Shown here in pieces: positions 18,157 to 27,575 of a DNA stretch of 64,000 nucleotides. The translations under genes were made by a program, and so were the position numbers. The stretch is from Palsa-360 sp963710315. Lineage in GTDB: Bacteria; Acidobacteriota; Terriglobia; Acidiferrales; UBA7541. Position 1 is the stretch's first letter; each line of letters begins with the position of its first letter. Below the pieces are notes generated by a model, which ran no database searches, was not told the origin of the DNA, and saw only the letters and a program-made list of their open reading frames with translations. Location of the stretch: assembly GCA_963710315.1 (NCBI GenBank), contig CAVPZW010000007.1, forward strand, positions 310,001-374,000, read 5' to 3'.

Positions 18157-19404
18157 ATGAGCACGACGCGCAGAGAATTTATCAAGACGGTGGGAGCGGC
18201 GATTGCCACGGCGCAAATTGCGCCGGAACCGGCTGCGGTTGCCGCAGCGAACGCTCCGCTATCCGCTCCCGCGCTTGCGCCGCCTCAGTTCAGCGGAAAA
18301 CGCAAAGTAATTTACGACCAGGACACCTTCGGCCCGTTCGGCACAGACATTCTGGGCACGCTGATGATGTTGCAGGCGGACAACGTCGATCTGCTGGGCA
18401 TCACACTGGTGACGGGCGACGCCTGGATGAAGCAGGAAATGGCCTACACGCTGCGCTTGCTGGAGATGATGGGGCGCACGGACATTCCGGTGTACGGCGG
18501 CTCGGAATTTCCCATGCTGAACACCAAGGAAGAATGGCAGCTGCGCCAGCAACTCTACGGTGGTCATCGCCTTGACCCGTGGATGGGCGCTTTCAATCGC
18601 GCGAATGGCGGACCGGACGAGATCAAGCCACTGCCGCCGCCTTACGATCGCTTCGCGAACTTGAAGCCGCAAGCGGAGCACGCCGCGCGCTTCATCATCA
18701 AGGCCGTGCGCAACAATCCCGGCCAGGTGACGATCTACGCCGGAGGGCCGCTGACGAATGTGGCGCTGGCCATGGCTCTTGCGCCGGACATCGTTCCTCT
18801 CGTGCATGAGGTCGTCATCATGGGCACGGGCTTCCACGTGTTCACCAACGCATTCAACATTTTTTTCGACCCTGAATCGGCGCGAAAGGTTCTGCGCGCC
18901 GCCTGGCCCAAATTCAGCATCGTCACGGTGGACATCGCCGAAGAAATCCACGAAGGCGATGAAATCTCGCCGGGGCGCGGAATGATCGAGGAAATCGCGG
19001 CGCGCGCCCAGAGCCCCATTTCCGATCTTTTCCGAATTCACGCCGTGGAGCCTTTGCGAAGCAATCCATCCATGCGTTTTTTCCGCATGGCCGATGAAAT
19101 GATTGCAGCGCAGGTGATCGATCCTAGCGTCTTCACCAAGTCCGAACAGATGTACGTGGACATTTGTACGACGCCCGGCCCGCGCTACGGCGATTCCATG
19201 TTCTGGCCCAAGAATTGGCAGGATGTTCCCGACGCCGGAAAATCGGTGAGCGCGGCGGACCGGCGCGTGTTCGTGGACCCGCGCCAATTTTATCTGGGGC
19301 CGCCGCCGTCCGCGGGTTTGGTAAATGTCCTGCAGGAAATCGACCAGCAGCGTTTTAAGAAACTTTTTGTGGATTTAATGACCAGGCCAATCCGAAAAAC
19401 TTAA
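18157..19404 (+). CDS. nucleoside hydrolase-like protein with Tat signal and altered Asp motif (copy 2)
   Basis: This 415-residue protein starts with TTRREFIKTVG, a twin-arginine signal, so it is probably exported. The mature part is clearly paralogous to the preceding gene (VIYDQD, LMMLQADNVDLLGIT, LLEMMGRTDIPVYGG, YAGGPLTNVALAMAL, VVIMGTGFH, VIDPSVF). The same unusual motif occurs: DQDTFGPFGTD instead of DxDPGxDD, and TGD where nucleoside hydrolases have TGN. A 30-residue insert near the C-terminus is absent from copy 1. Conservation of the odd motif in both copies argues for a distinct subfamily, perhaps acting on another N-glycoside outside the cytoplasm. Confidence 0.83.
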   Translation: MSTTRREFIKTVGAAIATAQIAPEPAAVAAANAPLSAPALAPPQFSGKRKVIYDQDTFGPFGTDILGTLMMLQADNVDLLGITLVTGDAWMKQEMAYTLRLLEMMGRTDIPVYGGSEFPMLNTKEEWQLRQQLYGGHRLDPWMGAFNRANGGPDEIKPLPPPYDRFANLKPQAEHAARFIIKAVRNNPGQVTIYAGGPLTNVALAMALAPDIVPLVHEVVIMGTGFHVFTNAFNIFFDPESARKVLRAAWPKFSIVTVDIAEEIHEGDEISPGRGMIEEIAARAQSPISDLFRIHAVEPLRSNPSMRFFRMADEMIAAQVIDPSVFTKSEQMYVDICTTPGPRYGDSMFWPKNWQDVPDAGKSVSAADRRVFVDPRQFYLGPPPSAGLVNVLQEIDQQRFKKLFVDLMTRPIRKT

Positions 19405-19435
19405 TTACACTTTCCACTTCGCGGGCAATCGGTTC

Positions 19436-19515
19436 TTGTGGCGCAGGCGTCCCGCCGGCGGTTTTTGCGATCTGCCACGGCTCACAAAACCGCCGGCAAG
19501 ATGCGCGCGCCACAA
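19436..19515. repeat. imperfect hairpin repeat after the nucleoside hydrolase pair
   Basis: TTGTGGCGC at 19436 and its complement GCGCCACAA ending at 19515 form the outer stem, and GCCGGCGGTTTT pairs with AAAACCGCCGGC inside. The layout (GTGGCGC edge, GC-rich arms, short loop) is like the GGCTTCAGCCTG hairpins, but the core differs. It lies between convergent genes. Confidence 0.75.
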
Positions 19516-19573
19516 CAGGCCACCATGCAAATTTAAATTCAGTTCTTCAATGGGGCGTGTGGAATGTCGAATC

Positions 19574-20605
19574 TCAGGGTCGAGATGGAATATTTAAGGC
19601 CTCGGCAACGAGCCGATAGGAACGCTGGCGGGCCTGATAATCATGCATGATGGCGATGATCATCAATTCCTCGAAATGCAGACTGCCGGCCATGCGTTCC
19701 AGTTCATCGCGGACCTGCTCCGGCGCACCCACCACGTAACGCGGCCACTCGCCCGCACCTCGCGCGAAGGAATCCGCTTCGAGCGCCAACTCCCCGAGTT
19801 CCGCGACGGCCTGCTCGGGAGTCGGCACCGGAAGGCGCTTGCCCTGCAGGCGGATGCGACGAATATGCAACTGCGCGCTGCTGTATAAGCGCCTGGCTTC
19901 GGCTTCCGTGTCCGCGCAGATCACGCCCAGAGCGACAACCGCGCGCGGATTGCCCAGGTGTTTCGATGGAAGAAAGTTCGTCCGATAATTTTTTAGCGAC
20001 GCCGGCGTATCCTCCGGCGAAATGAAGTGCGCGAAGGCATACGGAAGTCCCAGTCTTGCGGCAAGGTCCGAACTCCAGGAACTGGAACCGAGCAGCCAGA
20101 CATCGGGCGCCCCGGGCATATCCGGAGAAACCTTAATGCGCGCGAATGGATGTTCAGACGGAAATTCGTGATGAAGGAACGCCAGCAGCTCAAGCAATTG
20201 CTCCTCAAAATCGTCATTCTGCAGATGCTCGCTGCGATCGCGCCGCAAGGCAAACGCTTCCAGGCCGCTCCCGCCGGGCGCGCGGCCGATGCCAAGATCG
20301 ATGCGGCCCGGATACATGGCGTGCAGCATGCGAAATGTTTCCGCAACTTTCAACGGACTGTAATGTGGCAGCAGCACTCCGCCAGAGCCAATGCGAATGC
20401 CGGAAGTTTCCGCACCGATTCTGGCCAGCAGAATTTCAGGGGCCGGACTGGCAAGCGTGGCCATGGCGTGATGTTCGGCAATCCAATAGCGTTCGTAGCC
20501 AAGCTTGTCGGCCAGGCGCGCCAGCTCGATTGTGTTGCGCAGGGCGTCCGCCGGAGTGTAGCCGTCGGAAACGGGTGATTGGTCAAGAACGGAGAGTTTT
20601 ATCAT
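19574..20605 (-). CDS. LLM-class flavin-dependent oxidoreductase (luciferase-like)
   Basis: The 343-residue protein begins LSVLDQSPVSDGYTPADALRNTIELA, the opening of the MsnO8-type luciferase-like monooxygenases. It carries the family landmarks RYWIAEHHAM, the IRIGSGGVLLPHYSPLKVAE strand, the GRIDLGIGRAPGG flavin-contact loop, and VWLLGSSSWSSDLAARLGLPYAFAHF. It should bind FMN (or F420) and oxidise an unknown organic substrate. Monocistronic; a hairpin repeat lies just upstream between it and the VWA gene. Confidence 0.88.
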   Translation of the reverse strand: MIKLSVLDQSPVSDGYTPADALRNTIELARLADKLGYERYWIAEHHAMATLASPAPEILLARIGAETSGIRIGSGGVLLPHYSPLKVAETFRMLHAMYPGRIDLGIGRAPGGSGLEAFALRRDRSEHLQNDDFEEQLLELLAFLHHEFPSEHPFARIKVSPDMPGAPDVWLLGSSSWSSDLAARLGLPYAFAHFISPEDTPASLKNYRTNFLPSKHLGNPRAVVALGVICADTEAEARRLYSSAQLHIRRIRLQGKRLPVPTPEQAVAELGELALEADSFARGAGEWPRYVVGAPEQVRDELERMAGSLHFEELMIIAIMHDYQARQRSYRLVAEALNIPSRP

Positions 20606-20625
20606 GTTTTTTTGTAGAGGGTTTA

Positions 20626-20699
20626 AGTAGCGCGGGCTTCAGCCTGCGGATTTTGGTCCTTGCAAGTACCAACCCCCACAGGCTGAAGCCCGCGCTACT
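20626..20699. repeat. dispersed hairpin repeat (GGCTTCAGCCTG family)
   Basis: AGTAGCGCGGGCTTCAGCCTG at the left pairs with CAGGCTGAAGCCCGCGCTACT at the right; the loop contains GGTCCTTGCAAGTACC. Ends coincide with the stop codon of the VWA gene, so the element may cap that transcript. Related copies: 14781-14852, 18070-18142 and 62371-62444. Confidence 0.87.
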
Positions 20700-21643
20700 C
20701 AATGCACGTAATACCCGTTCTTCGACAGAATAGTGTAGTCTTTGCCCTTTTTTCCAAACGAAGATACCAAGCGAACGTCCAGCTTGTGCGGCTTTCCTCC
20801 GGCGCCGTTGGCCATTGTGTAATATCCCAATGTGTAACGAGTCTTGATGCGCTGAATCAGGGCGCTGAACACGGCGTCCAAGTTTGCCATAGTTTTCACA
20901 TCGAACAGTTCTCCGCCCGTCGCTTCCATTACTTTGCCAATATTCACCAGACCCGGAGTCATGGCTGAATGCAGCATGGTCGCCGCAGGATTGTCTCCGG
21001 GTACTTTCAAATTGTATAGGACTGCGTCCGCCGCAATCGCTTCGGTCACAATGTCGCGCGTTCCCTGCCCTCCCGCATCCGTACCAACGTCGTCGCTGAT
21101 CAGGATAATCACGCGGCGGCCATTCGGCGGCTGTTTGAGCAGATATTCGGCGGCTGAAAAAATTCCGTCATTGATGTTGGTGGCGCCGCGAGCCTCGAAC
21201 GTGTTGATCTGATCGGCGATCTTGACTTTATCCTTGGTGAGCGGCTGGCGCATTTCTGCTTCCGTGGCGAACGTAAACAGCGCCACTTCGTCGTCGGGTT
21301 TGAGCGCACCGAGCGCAATTTTCGCCGCATCCCTCAAGGGTGCCAGGAAAGGGCCAAGGGAATCGCTCAAGTCCAAAACCAGCGCGACATTCACGGGCAG
21401 CTCGTCGCGGCTGAACAGTTCCACTTTTTGGGTCACGCCGTCCTCGCGCACCTCAAAATCTTCTTTTTTCAGCGTGGACATGATCTTGCCGTCCTTGGAC
21501 TTCACGGTCGCATCGACCAATACAAGGTTCACGTCCACACGAATCGTGCCCTGGTCCTGCGCATGCACGGAAACCAGAAAGGCGGGCATCAAGAAAATCG
21601 CCACGCTCGTAAATCGCAAAATGGTTCGCCCTAATTTACACAT
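20699..21643 (-). CDS. exported VWFA-related protein
   Basis: ATG 21643 opens a signal peptide (RTILRFTSVAIFLMPAFLVSVHAQ). The 314-residue product contains the VWFA-related domain common in Acidobacteriota: VDVNLVLVDATVKSKDGKI, LKKEDFEVREDG, then VALVLDLSDSLGPFL where the MIDAS triad would be DxSxS (here DLSDS), GATNINDGI carrying the MIDAS Thr, and VIILISDDVGTD. The MIDAS is intact here, unlike in the protein at 12667. Probably an envelope protein that binds a partner through a metal. A longer in-frame start at 21805 would precede the signal peptide and is unlikely. Confidence 0.82.
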   Translation of the reverse strand: MCKLGRTILRFTSVAIFLMPAFLVSVHAQDQGTIRVDVNLVLVDATVKSKDGKIMSTLKKEDFEVREDGVTQKVELFSRDELPVNVALVLDLSDSLGPFLAPLRDAAKIALGALKPDDEVALFTFATEAEMRQPLTKDKVKIADQINTFEARGATNINDGIFSAAEYLLKQPPNGRRVIILISDDVGTDAGGQGTRDIVTEAIAADAVLYNLKVPGDNPAATMLHSAMTPGLVNIGKVMEATGGELFDVKTMANLDAVFSALIQRIKTRYTLGYYTMANGAGGKPHKLDVRLVSSFGKKGKDYTILSKNGYYVH

Positions 21644-21877
21644 TTTAGTTGGCCACGACTCCTTGATGCAGTTACTCAAAACCAGAGGGACAATCCCGCT
21701 ATCAACTTTATCGATGCTCAAGACGGCAAGCAAGCAGACATTCTCGCTGTTCCAGGCAGCGCGCAGCGCCCGAAGACAGCCGGGATCGTCGATACCCGTT
21801 TGCAATCATCCCCCTCAATATAAGATGGAAGCCCCCTCGAAAATTGAATACTATGCGAGTGAGGAACCCGGCACACT

Positions 21878-23185
21878 ATGGCGACTGCGACGATCGCACC
21901 GAACGATCAGAAGGGCGACAAGGCGCTGCTATCCGCGGCAATCGTTATTGTAATTGGGTTTCTTGGCACATCGCTGGCTCAGCCTCAGGTTCTCGGCCGC
22001 ATTCCGATTCAAAATCTTTTGAAAAATGAATTACATGTGGATCGCGCCGCCAACGCCGCCTTCTTCTTTTGGATGGGCCTGGCGTGGTACTTCAAACCAT
22101 TCTTCGGAATCATCACCGACGCCTTCCCGATTTTCGGCAGCCGCCGCAAGAGCTACATGATGCTGGGTGCTTTTTTCGGGACCATGTCCTGGGCCGGACT
22201 CTATTTCACTCCTCATCGTTACAGCAGCCTGATGTGGACCTGCATCATCATCAATCTTTTTATGATGGCGACGAGCACCGTCGTGGGCGGCTATATGGTC
22301 GAAGCCGCACAGGCCAGTTCCGGTTCCGGGCGTCTCACATCCGTTCGCAATGCCGTCGAGCAGTTTGGCATCCTCTTTGCCGGTCCCGCGGCGGGATTCC
22401 TGGGCAGTGTCGCCTTTGGGTGGACCACGGTTTCTTGCGGTGCTGTCCTGTTTCTGATTGTGCCGGGGGCCGCATGGTTCCTGCACGAGCAGCGCAAAAG
22501 CGTGCCTACCAAGGAACTTTTGGATCAGGCCGGCAAGCAACTCGTCAAGATTGCCAACGCCAAAACCATGTGGATCGCGTCCGGATTCATGGCCTTATTT
22601 TATTGCGCGCCGGGATTAGCTACCGCAGTGTTTTACAAACAGCAAAACGATTTACACCTGAATACGCAAGGCCAGGGATTCTTGCAGTTTTTGAGTGGAT
22701 TGTTTGGCGTGCTGGCCGCGGCCTTGTACGGCATCTATGGAAGCAAGCGATTTACTCTGCGCACTTTGCTGTTGTGGTCCATAGCGCTCGGCACGCTGGC
22801 CAACTTCGGCTACTTGTTTTATACCTCGGTGGGCAACGCACGCCTCATTGAGAGCTTTAACGGCTTCGGCTACACCATGGCCGAAGTCGCCATGATGGAT
22901 CTGGCTGTGCGCTCAACCCCCTCCGGCAGCGAAGGCCTGGGCTTTTCGCTGATGATGAGCGTGCGAAATTTCACGCTATTCGGCAGCGACTGGGCCGGTT
23001 CCAAACTTCTGGACGCCTACCACATACATTTTAATACTCTGGTCCTTGCCAATGCCGCGACATCCGCTATCGTCATCCCTCTTGTACTGGTGCTTCCCTC
23101 GATCATCGTGATGAGCAAGGACGCTCAAGCCAAAGACGCCGCCAACGCGCTTTCCGTCGCGCCCGCTCGATCGATTCAGGAATAG
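21878..23185 (+). CDS. MFS-fold membrane carrier of the BT1 (folate/biopterin transporter) type
   Basis: The 435-residue protein has about 12 hydrophobic segments. It shows FFFWMGLAWYFKPFFGIITDAFPIFGSRRKSYMML, the conserved loop between helices 2 and 3 of BT1-type carriers (KPxxGxxxDxxPxxGxRRxxY), followed by NLFMMATSTVVGGYMVEAAQ. The transported compound is unknown; in bacteria these proteins are largely uncharacterised. It is divergent from the VWA gene, with about 230 bp between. Confidence 0.78.
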   Translation: MATATIAPNDQKGDKALLSAAIVIVIGFLGTSLAQPQVLGRIPIQNLLKNELHVDRAANAAFFFWMGLAWYFKPFFGIITDAFPIFGSRRKSYMMLGAFFGTMSWAGLYFTPHRYSSLMWTCIIINLFMMATSTVVGGYMVEAAQASSGSGRLTSVRNAVEQFGILFAGPAAGFLGSVAFGWTTVSCGAVLFLIVPGAAWFLHEQRKSVPTKELLDQAGKQLVKIANAKTMWIASGFMALFYCAPGLATAVFYKQQNDLHLNTQGQGFLQFLSGLFGVLAAALYGIYGSKRFTLRTLLLWSIALGTLANFGYLFYTSVGNARLIESFNGFGYTMAEVAMMDLAVRSTPSGSEGLGFSLMMSVRNFTLFGSDWAGSKLLDAYHIHFNTLVLANAATSAIVIPLVLVLPSIIVMSKDAQAKDAANALSVAPARSIQE

Positions 23186-23296
23186 GAGGGGTGGCATGCT
23201 TCCGCGGAGCCGCTTGCAATCCTCGGCCCTGTGTGAGCTGGGGAGAGGTGCATTCTACCCATCAGAACCTTGGGCCGCGGCACAGCCATCGTTGAT

Positions 23297-24910
23297 TTAC
23301 GCGGGACGCGGCTTCGGTGCAGGTTCGAGCGGCGCGTATGGCCGTTGCGCCTTGTCGCGCACGGCTTCGAGATTCCGTTCTTCGTGATACTCGCTTTCCG
23401 TGTTCACTTCCCAGAGGTTCGCTTTATCGAGCCGGCCTGCGAGGATGTTATCCACGGCCGTCATTGATGCCAGCATCGAATGGTCCTGGTTGTTGTAACG
23501 ATGCATTCCATTGCGGCCGATCAAAAATAGATTCTCAAAGCGATCCACGTATTCTCGGATTTCGCCGAATCGATCGTAGGACCCGAAATATGCCGGGTAG
23601 GCTTTGGGCATTCGCGCCACAGTCGAATCCAACACGTCGCATTGTCGAAGGATGCCGATCTTTTCAAGTTCTTCCTTGGCTAGAGCGGCCAGTTCCTGGT
23701 CCGAGCGATTCCAAAGCTCGTCGCATTCCTTGCAAAAATACTCGACGCCAATCCATACCGTCCCCGGATCCTTGACCATAAATGGACTCCAGTTGTTAAA
23801 AATCTGGAGCCGGCCGGCAATCACGTCCGGTTCCTGAATGTAGATCCAGTTGTCCTTGATCAAGCCCGCTGGAGCGCTGTGATCCTTGACCACTAATTCC
23901 TTGGCAAGAATTCCCACGGTAAGGAAGTCGCGATATCCCAGGTTGCTGCTTACGTCCGCAACATTGGCGGGAACTTGGCAATCCAATGCCGCCACTAACT
24001 CCTTGACGGGCATGGTTGAGAAAAAATAATCTCCTTCCAAATCACATCGATTGCAGCCCGCATCGGTTCCCCCTACTCCGAGCACGCGGTCTCCCTCCAC
24101 GCGGATCGTATCGACGCTAAACTCCGTTAGGATTTGTCCTCCCATAGCAAGGACCTTTTCCGCGACGATCTCCCACATTTGCCCCGGCCCCAGCTTCGGG
24201 TAGAGAAATCGTTCAATCAGGGAGGTCTCAGTCCCCTTCTGTTTTGTGTCTCCCGCGCCGCGGACGATTTTCTTGACGGCATGTGCAATCGTTTTCCAGA
24301 TTGACAGGCCCTTGATGCGCTGCGCGCCCCACTCCGCGCTGATTTGCTTGCACGGCACCCCCCACACTTTTTCCGTGTAGGACTGGAAGAAAGTCAAATA
24401 AAGCTCCCGGCCAAAACGGCTGATGAAGAACTCTTCCAGATTGTTCACTTGTTTTGGAAGAAAAAGCGACGAATAAAGGTAGCTGAATCCGATCTTGAGG
24501 ATTCGTACGATCCCCAGGCTTTTCACGGTTTGTGGGCTAAGGGTCAAAGGATATTCGAAGAACTTGCGGAGGAAGTAGATTCTCGATTTCCTGGAACGTA
24601 GCAGCATCGTGGCGTTCGGCTGCTCCGGCGCATTGGGATCTCCCGCGATCCCTTCAGCGGGCGCGGACTCTTGTTCATCGAGGGGCATGTGGCGCTGCCA
24701 CCATTCCATCACGCGATCGCTCTTGGAAAAGAATCTGTGCCCGCCAATATCCATGCGGTTTCCCTTGTAATTCACCGTTCGGGAGATGCCGCCCATGTAA
24801 GAGCTTTTTTCAAGCACGATGGGAATAATGTCGGTGCGAGTCAGGAGTTCATAGGCTGTAGTAAGCCCCGCCGGCCCCGCGCCGACGATGATGGCAGTCT
24901 TGCGATTCAT
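23297..24910 (-). CDS. NAD(P)/FAD-dependent oxidoreductase (amine-oxidase/protoporphyrinogen-oxidase fold)
   Basis: The 537-residue protein opens with the dinucleotide-binding motif IVGAGPAGLTTAYEL, followed by EKSSYMGGISRTV and DIGGHRFFSKSDRVMEWW, as in a large group of FAD enzymes related to UDP-galactopyranose mutase and protoporphyrinogen oxidase. The C-terminal part has NLFLIGRNGMHRYNNQDHSM, the second FAD-contact segment. In many genomes this type sits with glycosyltransferases, and here its start overlaps the stop of a large membrane protein by ATGA, so the two are translationally coupled. A role in envelope glycan or lipid-linked sugar modification is inference. Confidence 0.85.
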   Translation of the reverse strand: MNRKTAIIVGAGPAGLTTAYELLTRTDIIPIVLEKSSYMGGISRTVNYKGNRMDIGGHRFFSKSDRVMEWWQRHMPLDEQESAPAEGIAGDPNAPEQPNATMLLRSRKSRIYFLRKFFEYPLTLSPQTVKSLGIVRILKIGFSYLYSSLFLPKQVNNLEEFFISRFGRELYLTFFQSYTEKVWGVPCKQISAEWGAQRIKGLSIWKTIAHAVKKIVRGAGDTKQKGTETSLIERFLYPKLGPGQMWEIVAEKVLAMGGQILTEFSVDTIRVEGDRVLGVGGTDAGCNRCDLEGDYFFSTMPVKELVAALDCQVPANVADVSSNLGYRDFLTVGILAKELVVKDHSAPAGLIKDNWIYIQEPDVIAGRLQIFNNWSPFMVKDPGTVWIGVEYFCKECDELWNRSDQELAALAKEELEKIGILRQCDVLDSTVARMPKAYPAYFGSYDRFGEIREYVDRFENLFLIGRNGMHRYNNQDHSMLASMTAVDNILAGRLDKANLWEVNTESEYHEERNLEAVRDKAQRPYAPLEPAPKPRPA

Positions 24911-26784
24911 CTTGCTTTCTCCGCTATGAAAATGTTGGATTCGCCATTAAGAACGAACCCGAGGCTGCGCTTCAGGTCTTCACACCCCGGGTTGCCGCAT
25001 GTGACGCGGAACGGCCCTATTTGAGAAATGGCTGAGGTGTTGATTCCAGATAAAGATGTAATAACAGGTGAGGTTCCGTCCGGATCGAGAACCCAGACCG
25101 AGCGATCCGCAAAGTACCGCGGAAGTTCCGTCTCGGCCCCATTGGAATCGTCCCTGGCCCAGACAATCTTGGCGCGATCGATATCCGCGCGGTTGTGCAC
25201 CCATTCTTCCAGGGGAAAATGCGACGGCGAGTACCGCACCAGAATCAAGTGTTTCCCGGGCAAGGTTTTCAATGCCTCGGAAAGCTGCCAGCGAGCGTCA
25301 TACCAAGATTCGGTGTGGAGACGCCACACGGCAACATAAGTCAGCCCATTGACCAGGAGTAGTGCGGCAGGAATCAAGACCACCGCTGCCCGGGAGATTC
25401 TCAGCCCTCGGCGATTCCTCCTATTCCAAACTCCAAGGTAGCGCAGGCCAAAAACCGCGATCAATATGGCCAAACCCCACGCGGGCTCCGTATACCGAGG
25501 CTGTAGCTGATAGGTTTCAAGGCTCAGTCCGGCCAGAAAGAAAGCGAATCCCAGCGGGAGGAAGCGCCGAGTCTTGCTCTTGAGCAATTGAAACGCCCCC
25601 ACCGCGACCAGTAGCGTGAACGGCCAAATAATCATCGTGTAAGTTCTATAAATTTTGTCGCCAAGAAACAGGAGAGTGCCGCGCGGAAAACCCTGTGTAT
25701 TCCTCCACCAATTCAATTCCCATTGGTCGTAGAAAGAAGCCATTGCGGCGTGGTCGTATTTCCGTAGATCAACCGGCTTCTGCCAAAAAAACGGCTGAGT
25801 AATGTGTTGTTGAACGAGGTTGAGTTGATAGGGAGCCAACCTTGCACTTCCGGTAGTCCGCCAATTCAGGTATCCAAGGAATGCAAACGTAGGGATTAGA
25901 ATTATTGCAACGGGCAACGCAACCGTGTTCAATAGCGTCCCCGTTTTCATTCGTGCTTTTGACGCCCAGTACAATCCTCCCAGGCCAATTCCGGCAACCA
26001 GGAAAGCGCCTTCATATGGCCGCGAGGTAGCCAGCAGTGCGATACCGATTCCGAGCCATACCGATGCGCCGATCGAGCGCTTTTTAACTATCCGTGGGAT
26101 GGCGCCCACAACCAGGCAACCGCCCAATATATAAATCCCTTCTCCCAAATAGTTTTCTGTCAGTTGGTTTCGGGCCGCGAGCAAAACAAACACAATGGCT
26201 CCCCACGGGCCCCATCGCGGCGGCAACCATCCCTGCAGCATCCAACACATTGCGGCCGAAGCAGCGGCGAAAGCGAACAACATGCCCAGCCAAGGTTGGC
26301 CCGTGAGTATCTGGGCAGCAGCCATAAAGAGGCCAGTGGCGGGCGGATAGATCGAGTGATAGGTGGGAGTTTGATTGACGAAGAAAGTCTCGAAATAGTG
26401 CCACATGGGGTGAGTTGGGTTGGCCAGTCGCCATGACGCAAACGTATCGGCCGAAAGCAGTTGGCTGAACTCGTCCTGGATCTTGGGCGGAGGCACTGGA
26501 GAAACGGGGAGCATCGCCAATCGGCCCACAAACACGAAGAGAAAAATGCCGGCCACCGCGAAAAATCGCCGACGCGTCATGAAGTTCAATGCGCCATCGA
26601 TGCGCGTGAAACTGCTAGACAAGAGCGGCATATTTCGTTCGCTTATAAGCAGGATGCCGATCCAAACGAGCAACTCAATTAGGGCGCGTACAAATGTGAA
26701 GGCGAGCATCGACGAAACTGTAGGAAGGAACACCGGACTGTGCTCAACCATGCCTGTAAAGTTGCAATTCGGCATCCAATGCAA
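24907..26784 (-). CDS. multi-pass membrane protein, glycosyltransferase-like (GT-C type)
   Basis: The 625-residue product has about ten or more hydrophobic segments and an extracytoplasmic loop DEFSQLLSADTFASWRLANPTHPMWHYFE near residue 105. The acidic/His-containing first loop followed by YHSIYPPATGLFMAAAQ is the layout of dolichyl-phosphate-mannose mannosyltransferase-like (GT39/PMT_2) proteins. The soluble C-terminal part (from about residue 500) contains HLILVRYSPSHFPLEEWVHN. It probably transfers a sugar from a lipid carrier at the outer face of the membrane. The start is uncertain: the first 50 residues are less typical, and MPLLSSSF at 26631 is an alternative. Confidence 0.72.
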   Translation of the reverse strand: MHWMPNCNFTGMVEHSPVFLPTVSSMLAFTFVRALIELLVWIGILLISERNMPLLSSSFTRIDGALNFMTRRRFFAVAGIFLFVFVGRLAMLPVSPVPPPKIQDEFSQLLSADTFASWRLANPTHPMWHYFETFFVNQTPTYHSIYPPATGLFMAAAQILTGQPWLGMLFAFAAASAAMCWMLQGWLPPRWGPWGAIVFVLLAARNQLTENYLGEGIYILGGCLVVGAIPRIVKKRSIGASVWLGIGIALLATSRPYEGAFLVAGIGLGGLYWASKARMKTGTLLNTVALPVAIILIPTFAFLGYLNWRTTGSARLAPYQLNLVQQHITQPFFWQKPVDLRKYDHAAMASFYDQWELNWWRNTQGFPRGTLLFLGDKIYRTYTMIIWPFTLLVAVGAFQLLKSKTRRFLPLGFAFFLAGLSLETYQLQPRYTEPAWGLAILIAVFGLRYLGVWNRRNRRGLRISRAAVVLIPAALLLVNGLTYVAVWRLHTESWYDARWQLSEALKTLPGKHLILVRYSPSHFPLEEWVHNRADIDRAKIVWARDDSNGAETELPRYFADRSVWVLDPDGTSPVITSLSGINTSAISQIGPFRVTCGNPGCEDLKRSLGFVLNGESNIFIAEKAR

Positions 26785-27115
26785 ATAGGTTCTATATTTT
26801 CAGTGATTTACGTCAATCTTGAGCCCTGAGGTGTGCACAAAAGGTGGCAGTTCTACTCTCTCACCGGTTTCATCTGATAACTATTTCATAAATACGGCTC
26901 CCTCAAGAGGTTGAGCGGAGGCGTCTCTATTTTCAGGGCAATCTCCATGAAATCGGAGTTTTTGCGGCCGTTGGCGAGCCCGCAAGCCTATAGCCCATTT
27001 GTCGCCTATTGGGACCTTGCGGAAATTAAGATATGGGAATAGATCGTTGTAAATGCCATCGTCGGTGGCGGGACGCAACTCTCCCGCCTGGGCAGATTGC
27101 TCTTAGCCCACCTGT
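26785..27115. other. intergenic region with an unassigned short frame
   Basis: About 330 bp between the DUF192 gene and the membrane protein. A 65-codon minus-strand frame (26881-27078) without a good start signal reads as plausible protein but matches nothing I know; it may be the tail of a lost gene. No hairpin or tRNA seen. Confidence 0.35.
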
Positions 27116-27532
27116 TCAATTGTTCGACGAAGCAAGCCCCGAGGGAGAGGTGCCGTTTTCCGTTTTCAGAAACTCCAGCCGATCGCCCACGCAAGTGCCC
27201 GTGTGGAACACGGTGTGCGCCGGCAGCTCCAACACACTGTGCGATCGCAACGAAACTTTTGAAATTCGGAAGGGCTTGACGTGTTCCTCGAGGTGCACGA
27301 CGTTCATTTCGCGATCGAGAAAGATCAAATCGATCGGAAACAACATCCCTATCGTGTGCACCCCGTGAGAGGGAACAATCCATAAGCCCTGCCCGGCCCG
27401 CGCCCACTTCCTGGTCTTTCCCAGTAGCCCGACCAGCCGCCGAAAATAGGAATCGGCCACCGCCACGTTAGTGGCGACGAAGCGTTCGCGCGTCCGGTTC
27501 AATACACACACCCGTTCCTCGTGATTCGTCAC
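27116..27532 (-). CDS. DUF192 family protein
   Basis: The 138-residue protein has the DUF192 signature: VADSYFRRLVGLLGK.R, GLWIVPSHGVHTIGMLFPIDLIFLDREMNVVH, and VLELPAHTVFHTGTCVGDRLEF. Structures of the family show a small beta-barrel of unknown function; many members are exported, but here no signal peptide is seen. It is the last gene of the minus-strand tad locus, a placement I associate with tad loci in Acidobacteriota and related groups, so a link to pilus assembly is possible but unproven. Confidence 0.88.
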   Translation of the reverse strand: MTNHEERVCVLNRTRERFVATNVAVADSYFRRLVGLLGKTRKWARAGQGLWIVPSHGVHTIGMLFPIDLIFLDREMNVVHLEEHVKPFRISKVSLRSHSVLELPAHTVFHTGTCVGDRLEFLKTENGTSPSGLASSNN

Positions 27533-27575
27533 ATGACTCTCTCAAGTTAGACTTGTTTCTAAATATCGCCGGCGT

